From positions 44,829-108,828 of the forward strand of contig NZ_FNCI01000013.1 in NCBI RefSeq assembly GCF_900100755.1: a DNA stretch of 64,000 bases. The letters are read 5' to 3'. The translations under genes were made by a program, and so were the position numbers. The stretch's first letter is position 1. Each line of letters begins with the position of its first letter. Source of the stretch: Onishia taeanensis (GTDB lineage: Bacteria > Pseudomonadota > Gammaproteobacteria > Pseudomonadales > Halomonadaceae). The notes beneath the pieces were generated by a model. The model was not told the DNA's origin and made no database searches. It saw only the letters and a program-made list of their open reading frames with translations. Shown here piece after piece: positions 18,514 through 28,431 of the stretch.

Positions 18514-19332
18514 ATGATTATCGACTGGTTTACGGTGCTGGCTCAGCTGCTCAATTTCGCCATTCTGGTGTGGCTGATGAAGCGTTTTCTCTATCAGCCG
18601 ATTCTGAATGCCATTGACGCTCGGGAAAGCCGGATCGCGGCGACCCTGGCCGATGCCGATGCTCGGCAGGCCAAGGCCGATAAGGAGCGCGAGCGCTTCA
18701 AGGCGAGCAATGCCGAACTGGAGGCACAGCGCACGGCGTTGATGGCTAAGGCAAGCGAAGAGGCGGCGGCCGAACGCGCGCGGCTGCTCGAGGAGGCTCG
18801 TCAGGCCGCCGATGCCATGCGCGATCAGCGCCAGCGTGCGCTGCGCACCGAGGCCGAGCGGCTAAACCAGACGCTGCGGCGCCAGACCCAAGACGAGGTG
18901 TTTGCGATGACGCGCCAGGCGCTGTGTGACATGGCCGATGAGGGGCTGGAAGCGCGCCTGGTCGCGGTCTTCCTCAAGCGCTTCGATGAGATGGATGAGG
19001 ACACCGAGCAGCGCTTCGGTGCGGCGCTCGAGAGTGCGCCTGACAAGGGCGCATCGTCCGTCAGGGTGCGTAGCGCCTTTCCCCTGCCCGACGCCCAACG
19101 GGCGGCGATTCGCGAGGCGCTCACGCGGCGCTTTCCCGCTGCGTTTACCCTGGAGGCCTTGGCAACCGGCAGTCTTCTCGGGTTCAAGGTGGCGCCGGAG
19201 GTGATCAGCGGCATTGAGCTCAGCGTCAATGGCCAGCAGCTCACCTGGAGCCTCGAGGGCTACCTCGAGGCCCAGCAAGAGGCCGTCGCCGCGCTTTTCA
19301 AGGATAGGGTCACGCCGGACGCCGCGTCATGA
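18514..19332 (+). CDS. atpF: N-type ATPase subunit b with delta-like C-terminal domain
   Basis: Residues 1-25 hold the single membrane helix ([19 protein letters not shown]), followed by the long charged stalk helix to about residue 160. The last 110 residues end in a domain ([20 protein letters not shown]) resembling the end of delta/OSCP. N-ATPase operons lack atpH, and here too no separate delta gene exists, so this fusion-like b subunit probably joins the stalk to F1. It overlaps atpA by four bases. Confidence 0.9.
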   Translation: MIIDWFTVLAQLLNFAILVWLMKRFLYQPILNAIDARESRIAATLADADARQAKADKERERFKASNAELEAQRTALMAKASEEAAAERARLLEEARQAADAMRDQRQRALRTEAERLNQTLRRQTQDEVFAMTRQALCDMADEGLEARLVAVFLKRFDEMDEDTEQRFGAALESAPDKGASSVRVRSAFPLPDAQRAAIREALTRRFPAAFTLEALATGSLLGFKVAPEVISGIELSVNGQQLTWSLEGYLEAQQEAVAALFKDRVTPDAAS

Positions 19333-20975
19333 AGGATGAGCCCCCCAAAACCGGCACCCAAAGCGAGTCTGACGCCGTGAAGGCGTCGGGTCCTGGTGAC
19401 GTCATGCCCGGACCACCGGCAAGCCTCGAGGCCGTCTTCACCGAGGCCTTCGCCGACCTTCGCGAGGTGCGGGAGAGCACGACCTATGCGCTGTCGACCC
19501 ACGAAGTGGGCATCGTCACCAGCGTTTCCACGGGCATCGCCCGGGTCGCGGGCCTTCCCAACGTCGGCTTCGAGGAACTGTTGCGCTTTCCCGGTGAGAT
19601 CTATGGCATTGCCTTCAACATCGACGAGGACGATATCGGGGTGGTGCTGCTGGGCAACTACTGGCAGCTTCAGGCCGGTGATGACGTTGAGCGCACCGGC
19701 CGGGTAGTGGATGTGGCGGTGGGCGAGGGCTTGCTTGGACGCATCATCGACCCGCTGGGGCGCGCGTTGGACGGTCAGGGTGCGCTTGTCTCCGATGAGC
19801 GCCTGCCCATTGAGCGGCCGGCGACGGCGATCATGGATCGCGCCCGGGTCAGTGAGCCGCTGCAAACCGGCCTCAAGGTCATCGATGCGCTGATCCCGAT
19901 TGGTCGCGGCCAGCGTGAGCTGATTCTTGGCGACCGTCAGACCGGCAAGACCGCTATCGCGCTGGACGCCATCCTCAATCAGCGCGGTCAGGACCTGGTC
20001 TGCGTCTACTGCGCGATTGGCCAGCGGGCCTCGGCGGTGGCCAAGGCGGTGGCCGTGCTGCGTGACAATGAAGCGCTTGCCTATACCGTGGTGGTGGTCA
20101 CCGAAGGCAATCAGCCGCCGGGACTTTCCTATATTGCGCCCTATGCGGCGACCAGCATCGCCGAGTACTTCATGGAGGCTGGCCGCGATGTGCTGATCGT
20201 CTACGACGACCTTACCCAGCACGCCCGTGCCTATCGCGAACTGTCGCTGTTGCTGCGCCGCCCGCCGGGTCGCGAGGCGTTCCCCGGCGACATCTTCTAC
20301 ATCCATTCGCGGCTGTTGGAGCGCGCTACCCACCTGCGCGAGGAACGGGGCGGCGGCTCGCTCACCGCCCTGCCGATCATCGAAACCGAGGCCCAGAATA
20401 TTGCCGCCTACATTCCCACCAATCTGATCTCGATTACCGATGGCCAGATCTATCTGTCACCGACGCTGTTCGAGCTTGGCGTGCTGCCTGCGGTGGATAT
20501 CGGCCAGTCGGTATCGCGGGTCGGTGGCAAGGCTCAGCGGGCCGCCTATCGAGTGGCGGCCGGTGATCTAAAGCTGGCCTACGCCCAGTTCGAGGAGCTC
20601 GAGACCTTCGTGCGCTTTGGTGCCCGCCTCGACGAGGCTACGCGACAGGTGCTCGAACATGGCCGGCGCATTCGCGCCTGTCTCAAGCAGCCGGCCTTCG
20701 CGCCGGTTTCAGTGCCAGCGCAGATCACCCTGCTACTGGCGCTCGGCGAAGGGCTATTCGACTCGCTGCCCCTCGAGAAGATGCCGGCCGCCGAGCAGGC
20801 TCTGTATGATGCGGCCGCGACGCTGCCCGAGACGATATGCGAGCGTTTTATTAGCGCCAACACCCTGAGCGATGAAGACCGTCAGGCGGTACTCGACGTG
20901 GTCCGCCAGGCGCTGCTTCCGTTTCAGCCGGTCGCCGACGATGCGGCTATCGCCGCCAAGGAGGGGGCGTCGTGA
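19329..20975 (+). CDS. atpA: N-type ATPase F1 alpha subunit
   Basis: This is the 548-residue non-catalytic nucleotide-binding subunit. The P-loop is [13 protein letters not shown], followed by [16 protein letters not shown] and the alpha-type arginine finger segment [10 protein letters not shown]. The first 45 residues are a hydrophilic leader rich in charged residues and proline. It starts on the ATGA overlap with atpF and ends on a GTGA overlap with atpG. Confidence 0.95.
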   Translation: MKDEPPKTGTQSESDAVKASGPGDVMPGPPASLEAVFTEAFADLREVRESTTYALSTHEVGIVTSVSTGIARVAGLPNVGFEELLRFPGEIYGIAFNIDEDDIGVVLLGNYWQLQAGDDVERTGRVVDVAVGEGLLGRIIDPLGRALDGQGALVSDERLPIERPATAIMDRARVSEPLQTGLKVIDALIPIGRGQRELILGDRQTGKTAIALDAILNQRGQDLVCVYCAIGQRASAVAKAVAVLRDNEALAYTVVVVTEGNQPPGLSYIAPYAATSIAEYFMEAGRDVLIVYDDLTQHARAYRELSLLLRRPPGREAFPGDIFYIHSRLLERATHLREERGGGSLTALPIIETEAQNIAAYIPTNLISITDGQIYLSPTLFELGVLPAVDIGQSVSRVGGKAQRAAYRVAAGDLKLAYAQFEELETFVRFGARLDEATRQVLEHGRRIRACLKQPAFAPVSVPAQITLLLALGEGLFDSLPLEKMPAAEQALYDAAATLPETICERFISANTLSDEDRQAVLDVVRQALLPFQPVADDAAIAAKEGAS

Positions 20976-21877
20976 TCGAGACCATGGGCAGCCTGCGCCG
21001 CAAGATCGACAGTGCCGAGGACCTGCAGTCGGTGGTGCAGACCATGAAAGCGCTGGCGGCCTCGAGCATCGGCCAGTACGAGCACGCAGTGACGGCCCTT
21101 GCCGACTACACCCGAACCGTGGAGCTGGGGCTTTCGGCCTGCTTTCGCGAGGCGGCCCTGGCAACGCCGGCGCTAGAGAATACCAGCCCCGGCACTGGTG
21201 CTGGGAATGGCGCGGCAACGGGGCCGGTCAGTGCCGTGGTGTTCGGCTCCGACCAGGGCTTGGTGGGGCAGTTCAACGACCTAGTGGCCGACGAGGCGTG
21301 TCGTGTGCTCGGCGCATTGCCGGGTACGCCGGAGGTGTGGGCGGTGGGCGAACGGGCGTACGCCCGGTTGGCCGATGCGGGGCTCGAGCCGGCCGGACAG
21401 TTCGGCGTGCCGGGCTCGGTGGAGGGGATCGCACCGCTAGTCGGGCAGATCCAGCTTGAAAGTGACGCCCACCGCGATGCCGGCGTTTTCTACGTTTTCC
21501 ACAACAGACCCAAGCGGGGCTCGCTGTATGAGCCGACCCACCAACGTCTGCTGCCACTCGATGCGGCCTGGCAGCGGCGCCTGTCCAATATTCCCTGGCC
21601 GACCCACAACCTGCCCGAGGTGCTCTGCCAGAGCGGCGTCACCCTGCGCGGGCTGATCCATGAATACCTGTTCATTTCGCTGTATCAGGCCTGTGCCGAG
21701 TCGCTTGCCAGCGAGAACGCCAGCCGGCTGGCGGCGATGGAGCGCGCCGATCGCAATATCGATGAACTACTGGAGACGCTTCACGGCACCCTGCATCGCC
21801 TGCGTCAGAGCTCGATTGATGCCGAGCTTTTTGACGTCGTGTCGGGGTTCGAGGCACAGCCCAAGGATGGCAGCTGA
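20972..21877 (+). CDS. atpG: N-type ATPase F1 gamma subunit
   Basis: This 301-residue central-shaft subunit has the N-terminal coiled-coil helix ([20 protein letters not shown]) and the matching C-terminal helix ([20 protein letters not shown]), with a Rossmann-like middle. It starts with GTG overlapping the atpA stop. It is the last gene of the N-ATPase operon; no clear terminator was found in the 37 bases before the convergent LysR gene. Confidence 0.92.
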   Translation: MIETMGSLRRKIDSAEDLQSVVQTMKALAASSIGQYEHAVTALADYTRTVELGLSACFREAALATPALENTSPGTGAGNGAATGPVSAVVFGSDQGLVGQFNDLVADEACRVLGALPGTPEVWAVGERAYARLADAGLEPAGQFGVPGSVEGIAPLVGQIQLESDAHRDAGVFYVFHNRPKRGSLYEPTHQRLLPLDAAWQRRLSNIPWPTHNLPEVLCQSGVTLRGLIHEYLFISLYQACAESLASENASRLAAMERADRNIDELLETLHGTLHRLRQSSIDAELFDVVSGFEAQPKDGS

Positions 21878-21914
21878 GCAAGCCCCCTGATGACGCTGGC
21901 GAACACGCCCATCA

Positions 21915-22847
21915 CTAGGCCTGGTCTCGGAACTGCTGTGCCTCATCGCTTAACCAGTCGATGAAACGTTGCACGAGGGGAGGGGCGCTACCGGCGGCGG
22001 GCAGGATCAAGTCGTAGGTGAATGGCGAGCCGATCACGTAGCGGTCTCCGAAAGGTCGCACCAATACACCACTCGCCAAGCGGTCGGCGACCACGGCGGG
22101 ATTGGCAAGCATCACGCCGCGCCCGGCGATGGCCTGATCGAGGGCCAGCCCCGAGAGCGAATAGCGCCGCTGGATAGGTACCTCAATATCGGCTAGGCCG
22201 GCGGCGTCAAACCAGGCCCGCCATCCTGGAAAATCAATGCCCTGCGGTGATTCCCAGGCCACCTCGAGCAGCGGGTAAGCGAGCAGGTCGGCGGGCGTTT
22301 CGATGGTGGCGTATTCCAATATTGCCGGGGCGCAGACCGGGAATAGCTGGTCATCGAACAGCCGAACGCTCTCAACACCCGGCCAAGGCCCCTGACCATA
22401 GCGAATCGCCAGTCGCCCTCCGTCACCCTGCCAGGTGGGTGAGATCAGCTCAGGGCTGGCATCCAACGTGATGTGCAGGCGCTGTTCCTGTGCTTCGAAG
22501 TCCGCCAGGCGCGGTAATAGCCAGAACTGTGTGAATGACGGTGGTGCACTCAGCACCAGCGTCTTTTCCGTGCGTTTGTGTTCGCTCGCCGCTCTGACAC
22601 CGGCGGCAATCCGCTCAAGTCCGGCTTCTACTTCCTCGGCCAGCCGACGCCCGGCGTCATTGAGAATAACGCCGTTGGGATGGCGCTCGAAAAGCGTCAG
22701 GGCGAGCCGATCCTCGAGCTGTTTGATCTGCCGGCTAACCGCACCGGGTGTCACACCCAGCCGGTCCGCGGCGGTCTTGAAGCTGCCCTCTCGAGCGGCT
22801 TCCACGAAGGCACGTAGCGCGTTGAGGGGCAGCCTTTCGATTCGCAT
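21915..22847 (-). CDS. LysR-family regulator, GcvA-like subgroup
   Basis: This 310-residue regulator has an N-terminal winged helix-turn-helix (LNALRAFVEAAREGSFKTAA, then VTPGAVSRQIKQLEDRL) and a C-terminal effector-binding domain. The wording LPLNALRAF resembles the GcvA/ArgP-like subgroup. It is divergent from the EamA transporter at 22944, with 96 bases between, the usual layout for a LysR protein controlling its neighbour. The palindrome GATTAATC near 22877 may be part of an operator. Its ligand is unknown. Confidence 0.85.
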   Translation of the reverse strand: MRIERLPLNALRAFVEAAREGSFKTAADRLGVTPGAVSRQIKQLEDRLALTLFERHPNGVILNDAGRRLAEEVEAGLERIAAGVRAASEHKRTEKTLVLSAPPSFTQFWLLPRLADFEAQEQRLHITLDASPELISPTWQGDGGRLAIRYGQGPWPGVESVRLFDDQLFPVCAPAILEYATIETPADLLAYPLLEVAWESPQGIDFPGWRAWFDAAGLADIEVPIQRRYSLSGLALDQAIAGRGVMLANPAVVADRLASGVLVRPFGDRYVIGSPFTYDLILPAAGSAPPLVQRFIDWLSDEAQQFRDQA

Positions 22848-22943
22848 AGCGTGATTTTTCCTAAGCCTAGAGGGACAGATTAATCGTTTGGAGTCGGTGC
22901 CGGCAAATGCTGAACTGGGCGCTCTTTCTCACAGGAGTCGCTC

Positions 22944-23885
22944 ATGAAATCCTCGCGTCTTACCTCGCATGATGGCGCCGTTTCAGCATGTGCTTTGCAG
23001 CGCCGCTCCTTGGATAGCCAGGCCGGTGTGTTGATGACGCTGTTCTGTCTGGCGCTGGGGGCGCAGCAGGTGGCAATCAAGGCCGTGGCCAGCGATATTC
23101 CGCCCCTGGCGCAGGTGGGGTGGCGCTCGCTGATTGCCGCTGGGCTGGTATTGGCGTTTGCCTACTGGCGCGGGGTGCGGTTCAGCGACTTTCGTGCCGG
23201 CTTGGGGCCGGGTGTGTTGGTGGGGCTAGGCTTCGCCGCCGAATTCGGCTTTGTGGCCTGGGGGCTGAACTACACCCTGGCCTCTCATATGTCGGTGTTT
23301 CTCTATACCGCACCGGTCTTTGCCGCGCTTGGCTTGCACCTTTGGGTGCCGGGTGAACAGTTGGCTCGGCGCCAATGGTGGGGAATAGGGCTGGCATTCG
23401 CCGGCATGCTGATCGCCATGGCGCCAACCACGCAGCAGGTCGATGCCTGGTCGGTACTGCTGGGCGATGGACTGGGGCTCTTGGCCGGTTTGTCCTGGGC
23501 CGCCACTACGCTGGTATTGCGCCGCTCCTCGCTTTCCGAGGCGCCGCCGGTGCAAACGCTGTGCTATCAGTTGGGCGTTGCGGCGGTGGTACTGCTGCCA
23601 TTATCGGCGTGGTTGGGGTATCTCGACGCTATCACGCTGACGGGGCCGGTGGTGGCGAGCATGGCGTTTCAGACGTTGGTGATCTCATGCGCTGCGCTAT
23701 TGCTGTGGTTTGCGCTGATGCGCCGTTACTGGGCATCGCAACTCGGGGTGTTCTCGTTTCTTTCGCCGGTGTTTGGCGTGCTATTCGGCGTCATGCTGTT
23801 GGGCGAACCGCTGACGTTGAATTTCGTCGCCGGAGGCATCGCCATTCTGATGGGGATTCTGCTGGTTAGCGGTAAGGGTGTGTGA
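22944..23885 (+). CDS. EamA/DMT-family transporter
   Basis: This 313-residue protein has about ten membrane helices in two EamA repeats, beginning after a 25-residue hydrophilic leader. Signature stretches are VGWRSLIAAGLVLAFAYWRG and, in the second half, FLSPVFGVLFGVMLLGEPL. Proteins of this family export amino acids or other metabolites; the substrate cannot be told. The ATG follows CAGGAG. It is divergent from the LysR gene that probably controls it. Confidence 0.87.
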   Translation: MKSSRLTSHDGAVSACALQRRSLDSQAGVLMTLFCLALGAQQVAIKAVASDIPPLAQVGWRSLIAAGLVLAFAYWRGVRFSDFRAGLGPGVLVGLGFAAEFGFVAWGLNYTLASHMSVFLYTAPVFAALGLHLWVPGEQLARRQWWGIGLAFAGMLIAMAPTTQQVDAWSVLLGDGLGLLAGLSWAATTLVLRRSSLSEAPPVQTLCYQLGVAAVVLLPLSAWLGYLDAITLTGPVVASMAFQTLVISCAALLLWFALMRRYWASQLGVFSFLSPVFGVLFGVMLLGEPLTLNFVAGGIAILMGILLVSGKGV

Positions 23886-23959
23886 TGCCAGTCGTTGATC
23901 GAGCCGGCAAGCAGGGGGTAGGTGCGCCGAGCCGGTGTCGCCGGCTCGGCTTTCGAACG

Positions 23960-24436
23960 TTATAGCTTGCTTAGAACGGTATCGGCGCTGCTTTCGTCAA
24001 CGCCCTTGGCGTCGACGCCCAGGTATTCCACCACGCCGTCGTTGGCGATCAGCGCAAAGCGCTTGCTGCGGATACCCATGCCACCCGCGCTTACATCCAT
24101 GTCGAGCCCCAGGGCCTTGGCGAACTCGGCGTTGCCATCGGCGAGCATGGTGATTTGCTGGGCGTTCTGGTCTTTCTGCCAGGCATCCATCACGAAGGCG
24201 TCGTTGACCGCCATGCAAGCGATGGTGTCCACACCCTTGGCGAGGATGTCGTCGGCCTTGATCACGAAGCCGGGCATATGGGTGTTAGAGCAGCCCGGCG
24301 TGAAGGCACCAGGGACGGCAAACAGCACCACCTTCTTGCCGGCAAAGAGCTCGCCCAGGTCGATGTCTTCCGGGCCATTGGCGCCGTTGGTCTTGATGGT
24401 GACGTCGGGGATCTTATCGCCTACGGAAATACTCAT
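23960..24436 (-). CDS. Peroxiredoxin (Prx5-like thiol peroxidase)
   Basis: This 158-residue peroxiredoxin has the active-site segment PGAFTPGCSNTHMPGF with the peroxidatic cysteine. Only one conserved cysteine region is seen near the start plus one in TIACMAVND. It reduces peroxides, probably with glutathione or glutaredoxin. The open frame extends to 24544, but the ATG at 24436 follows AGGAAG and gives the family start MSISVGDKIPDV. Confidence 0.92.
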   Translation of the reverse strand: MSISVGDKIPDVTIKTNGANGPEDIDLGELFAGKKVVLFAVPGAFTPGCSNTHMPGFVIKADDILAKGVDTIACMAVNDAFVMDAWQKDQNAQQITMLADGNAEFAKALGLDMDVSAGGMGIRSKRFALIANDGVVEYLGVDAKGVDESSADTVLSKL

Positions 24437-25256
24437 GCGGCGCTTCCTTTCTTGGGAAATGGCACGGTCGGCTGGTTGCAGACCGTGGACCTTAACTCTA
24501 GCAAGGGCGTCGCCGAGGGCAAAACCAACGCGCATGCCAAGCAACGGGGCGAGCCATTTACCGCCAGCTTATTTCCTCGTAGAGAGTGAAGAAACGCTCT
24601 TGTCGCTAAGCGGCTATCGCCAAGTCTTGCTGCTATACATCATGCTACTGGCTTCATTCCCTAATCACGACGCTTTCGACTATCAGGTCGATGACGCGCT
24701 GCTGGATGATCTGCAGTTCGAGCGCGACGTTTCAGTCGGTTACCAGCATCCTCCTGCACGGTATAGGCCTGTCGTCCTTACAAGAGTTGTGTGTTCAGTG
24801 TCATGGTCCTTCGCTTAACGAGGGCATGTCCTGCAGAAAATGATCTCCATAGGCGTTGAGCCATTTTAGACTTCTTGCGTAAGCGAAATCTTACGTCTTG
24901 TGAATCTTATGCTGACATCATGGGAACCAGAAGTTGCGTTATGGTACATCTTGTTACACGCTGAGGCCGATAAACTTCCTATATAGCAGTGTTGTTTTCA
25001 ACAACCAAAATGGCTTGGAGGTTTAAGCCTCGGGTAATTATTGCAGTATCAAGAAAGTAATATGAGATTTTAACTTTGCAATCGAGTCTTAGTCTTGAGC
25101 TTACAGCTTTTCATTGAAGGTGTCGTCCAGTGAATTTTTAGATCTAGCGATCAGTTTAAAGCACCACCCGTCGATGAGTACTGAATAACGCAAGCCTGAG
25201 CTGGTTGCTTGAATCCAGGAAACTCACTTACCGGTTACATCTGAGCGAGCCGTTAC
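24437..25256. other. Long AT-rich gene-free region upstream of the type I secretion operon
   Basis: No gene was recognised in 820 bases. From about 24,840 the sequence becomes clearly AT-rich relative to both flanks. It holds a six-base inverted repeat CGTAAG/CTTACG (24878-24895), a GTTG/CAAC repeat near 24991-25002, and a GAGG/CCTC hairpin near 25018-25032. The part at 24567-24836 is open in one frame of the plus strand but matches nothing I know. The region presumably carries the promoter and control sites of the secretion operon. Confidence 0.55.
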
Positions 25257-27041
25257 ATGTCGTCACCCCAGTCACCCACCGATTTACAGTTGGCACTGAA
25301 AAGCTGCCGAGGTTCTTTCTTTATGGTGGGCTGTTTTAGCATGTTCATCAATTTGCTGATGCTCGTGCCACCGCTCTATATGTTACAGGTTTATGACCGG
25401 GTTATTTCCTCACGGAGTGAGTCGACACTGCTAATGCTGACATTGGTGGTGGTGTTTCTATTTTTTGTCATGGGCGGGTTGGAGTTCATCCGCTCGCGCA
25501 TCTTGGTGCGTGTCGGCAACCGGCTAGATATGCAAGTCAGTGAACGCCTTTACGCAGCAATGTTCCGTCGAGGCGTACTGAGCGCTGGACAGCAAACGGC
25601 GCAACCGCTCAGCGACTTGAACAACTTGCGTCAGTTCTTAACTGGCAATGGGCTGTTTGCCTTTTTCGATGCGCCATGGACACCGGTCTTCATCGGGGTA
25701 CTGTTTCTTTTCGATGTCTGGTTCGGTGTTTTTGCGACCATTGCAGCACTGATTCTGCTTACGCTGGCTATCGCCAACGAGAAGTCGACCAAGGAACTTC
25801 TCGCCGAAGCCAACAGGGAGAATATCAAGGCGCAGGATCTTGCTAATTCCAACTTGCGCAATGCCGAGGTGCTGCATGCCATGGGCATGCTTCCCGGTAT
25901 TATGGGGCGCTGGTCGGCGCGGCATCACCATTTTCTCGCCAAACAGTCACAAGCGAGTGACCGTGCTGGCCTGCTTTCGAACATCTCGAAAGTACTGCGT
26001 TTGATGTTCCAGTCGCTCATTCTTGGGTTGGGGGCCTTGCTGGTCCTTGAGGGTGACTTGACGCCGGGTATGATGATCGCGGGCTCGATTCTCATGGGGC
26101 GCGCCTTGGCACCGATAGACCAGATGATCGGTAGCTGGAAGAGCTTCGTCAGTGCGCGCACCGCTTATCATCGCCTCAACGAATTGTTCGAAAAGGTGCC
26201 TGCTGATCAGCGGCGGATGTCGCTGCCGGCACCTGAAGGCCGCCTTTCGGTCGAAGGCATTGCCGCCGCACCGCCCGGTGTGCGCATGGCGACGATTCGC
26301 GGTATCAACTTTGCCATTGAGCCGGGCGAGCATGTCGGCATCATAGGCCCCAGCGCCGCCGGCAAGTCTACCCTGGCACGAGTGCTGCTTGGCATCTGGC
26401 CTACGCAGATCGGTACGGTGCGCTTGGACGGCGCGGATATAAGCCAATGGAATCGGGATGAACTAGGCCCTCACATTGGTTACTTGCCTCAGGATATCGA
26501 ACTCTTCGACGGTACTATCAGCGAGAACATCGCGCGCTTTGGCGAGATCGATGCCGAAAAGGTCGTCGCGGCAGCCAAGAAGTCTGGCGTTCACGAGATG
26601 ATTTTAGAACTGCCTAACGGCTACGACACCTATATCAACTCTAGCAGTGGTTCGCTTTCCGGTGGTCAGCGTCAGCGCATTGGTCTGGCACGAGCCCTTT
26701 ATGCCTCGCCGTCGCTCGTGGTGCTCGACGAGCCAAACTCCAACCTCGACGAAAGCGGTGAACGGGCTTTGAGCCAAGCCATCGGAATGCTCAAACGAGA
26801 AGGAGTTACGCTGTTTGTGATCAGTCATCGGCAGAGCGTGCTCAAGCTTGTCGATCAGCTACTGGTACTGAAGGATGGTCAGGTCAACATGTTCGGTCCC
26901 CGTGACCAAGTAGTGGCGAGATTTGCACAAAAGGGCAGTCACAACCAGGCACAGGACACGAACGGCCGTTTAAAAGCCGTTCATGCCTCGCAAAGAAGCC
27001 AGACCGCTCCACGTCGCAACGATTCCACGCCGGAGGCCTAA
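25257..27041 (+). CDS. Type I secretion ABC transporter (PrtD/HasD-like)
   Basis: This 594-residue inner-membrane ABC exporter has six membrane helices in the first 310 residues and then a nucleotide-binding domain with Walker A GPSAAGKSTLARVL, signature LSGGQRQRIGLARAL and Walker B LVVLDEPNSNLDE. It begins directly with the membrane domain and lacks the C39-like N-terminal domain of HlyB, which places it with the PrtD/HasD/AprD group. The first gene of a T1SS set, it almost certainly exports the giant RTX protein at 30856. The basic Ser/Arg-rich tail after the ATPase domain is unremarkable. Confidence 0.93.
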   Translation: MSSPQSPTDLQLALKSCRGSFFMVGCFSMFINLLMLVPPLYMLQVYDRVISSRSESTLLMLTLVVVFLFFVMGGLEFIRSRILVRVGNRLDMQVSERLYAAMFRRGVLSAGQQTAQPLSDLNNLRQFLTGNGLFAFFDAPWTPVFIGVLFLFDVWFGVFATIAALILLTLAIANEKSTKELLAEANRENIKAQDLANSNLRNAEVLHAMGMLPGIMGRWSARHHHFLAKQSQASDRAGLLSNISKVLRLMFQSLILGLGALLVLEGDLTPGMMIAGSILMGRALAPIDQMIGSWKSFVSARTAYHRLNELFEKVPADQRRMSLPAPEGRLSVEGIAAAPPGVRMATIRGINFAIEPGEHVGIIGPSAAGKSTLARVLLGIWPTQIGTVRLDGADISQWNRDELGPHIGYLPQDIELFDGTISENIARFGEIDAEKVVAAAKKSGVHEMILELPNGYDTYINSSSGSLSGGQRQRIGLARALYASPSLVVLDEPNSNLDESGERALSQAIGMLKREGVTLFVISHRQSVLKLVDQLLVLKDGQVNMFGPRDQVVARFAQKGSHNQAQDTNGRLKAVHASQRSQTAPRRNDSTPEA

Positions 27042-27042
27042 C

Positions 27043-28431
27043 ATGGCGCATAAAGATTCCTCACTAGAGGTTCAAGCGGCATCCGAGCGTCGTGCTGCCT
27101 CTCCCGAGACCTACAATAGCGCTAGCATCGTTCCGCAGCAGTATCCTCCAATCGGCGATAAGCGCTATCGGCGAATCGGGTTACTCATCTTACTGCTGGC
27201 CTTCGGCGGATTCGGTGGCTGGTCCCTATGGGCCCAACTCGCTGTGGCGGTCGTCGCCCCCGGGGCGGTTTCGGTCGAGTCCTTCAAGAAGACGATCCAG
27301 CATTACGAGGGGGGGATCGTGAGTGAACTGCCCGTCAACGATGGTGATCACGTCGAAGTGGGGGACTCTCTGGTTGTGCTTGACAAAACCCAGGCCCAAT
27401 CACAACTGTCGATCGCAAAGTCGCAGTATCTGATCAATCGCGCCGCCGAGGTCCGGCTGCTTGCCGAGCAGTCTGGCGAAAGCACGCTTCGTTTTCCGGC
27501 GGAACTCGTTGAGTCCGATACCCCACGCGTGCAGGAAGTGGTCGGCGTGCAGCGGGCGCTCTTTGCCGCACGCCAGCAGGCACAGCAAGGCAGGCTGGAA
27601 GGTCTAGACGAGCAGATCGAGCAAATGCACGGCCAAATAGAGGGGCTAGAACAACAGATTGGCATCAACCGGCAGCGCATCTTATCCCTGAAGGATGAAG
27701 CGGACGACTTTCGTTCGTTGTTCAAAGAGGGCCTGGGCGACAATCAACGGCTACGCGAGTTGGAACGTCAGATTCTCGAATACCAAGGCCGCAATGCTCA
27801 ACATGCCTCTGAGATTGCGCGCTTGAAGTCGCAAATCAGCGAAAACAGGGTACAGAAGCAAGTTACACGCCAGGAGTACCAAAAGGAAATCGGTGAACAG
27901 CTACGCCAGGCGCAATCGCAGATCGCCGACGCCGAGGAGCGCATCACCGCATTGAGCGACCAAGTCAAGCGTACCACTATTACTGCGCCAGTCTCCGGCA
28001 CTGTAGTCGGTATGAAGGTGCATACCATCGGGGCCGTTGTCCGTTCAGGCGATCCCATCATGGATATCGTTCCCAGTAACGATGGCTTCGTCGTCGAAGC
28101 ACGGGTGCCTGATCGGGACATCGATAATATCTACAAGGGACAGGAAGCTGAGATCCGCTTCAGTGCTTTCAACCAGCGTCTGACCAATGTCATTGAAGGC
28201 GAAGTTGCCAATGTCTCGGCGGATACCTTCGAAGATGAAGCGACGGGTGCCATGTTCTACAAGGCGCGTGTTCGCGTATCCGAAGAAGGGCGCCAGGACA
28301 TGACCGACAATATGCAACTGCTCGCTGGCATGCCCGCCGAAGTATTGATCAAGACCGGGGAGCGCACTTTTGCCAGTTATATCGCCAAGCCGATTACCGA
28401 TATGCTGTCACGTGCGATGCGGGAGGAATGA
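27043..28431 (+). CDS. Type I secretion membrane-fusion protein (HlyD/PrtE-like)
   Basis: This 462-residue periplasmic adaptor has a cytoplasmic N terminus of about 48 residues, one membrane helix (IGLLILLLAFGGFGGWSLWA), a lipoyl-like half domain (IVSELPVNDGDHVEVGD), a long coiled coil rich in Gln, Glu and Arg (residues about 170-320) and the matching VSGTVVGMKVHTIGAVVRSG. It bridges the ABC exporter to the TolC-type channel. The start at 27043 follows CGGAGG one base after the previous stop; a longer frame from 26983 overlaps the ABC gene and is not needed. Confidence 0.92.
   Translation: MAHKDSSLEVQAASERRAASPETYNSASIVPQQYPPIGDKRYRRIGLLILLLAFGGFGGWSLWAQLAVAVVAPGAVSVESFKKTIQHYEGGIVSELPVNDGDHVEVGDSLVVLDKTQAQSQLSIAKSQYLINRAAEVRLLAEQSGESTLRFPAELVESDTPRVQEVVGVQRALFAARQQAQQGRLEGLDEQIEQMHGQIEGLEQQIGINRQRILSLKDEADDFRSLFKEGLGDNQRLRELERQILEYQGRNAQHASEIARLKSQISENRVQKQVTRQEYQKEIGEQLRQAQSQIADAEERITALSDQVKRTTITAPVSGTVVGMKVHTIGAVVRSGDPIMDIVPSNDGFVVEARVPDRDIDNIYKGQEAEIRFSAFNQRLTNVIEGEVANVSADTFEDEATGAMFYKARVRVSEEGRQDMTDNMQLLAGMPAEVLIKTGERTFASYIAKPITDMLSRAMREE

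Noticed and set aside
24567..24836. Possible gene remnant before the secretion locus
   Set aside because: One plus-strand frame is open and reads plausibly (LLLYIMLLASFPNHDAFDYQ), but it has no start, no family resemblance I can name and is continuous with antisense of the peroxiredoxin.
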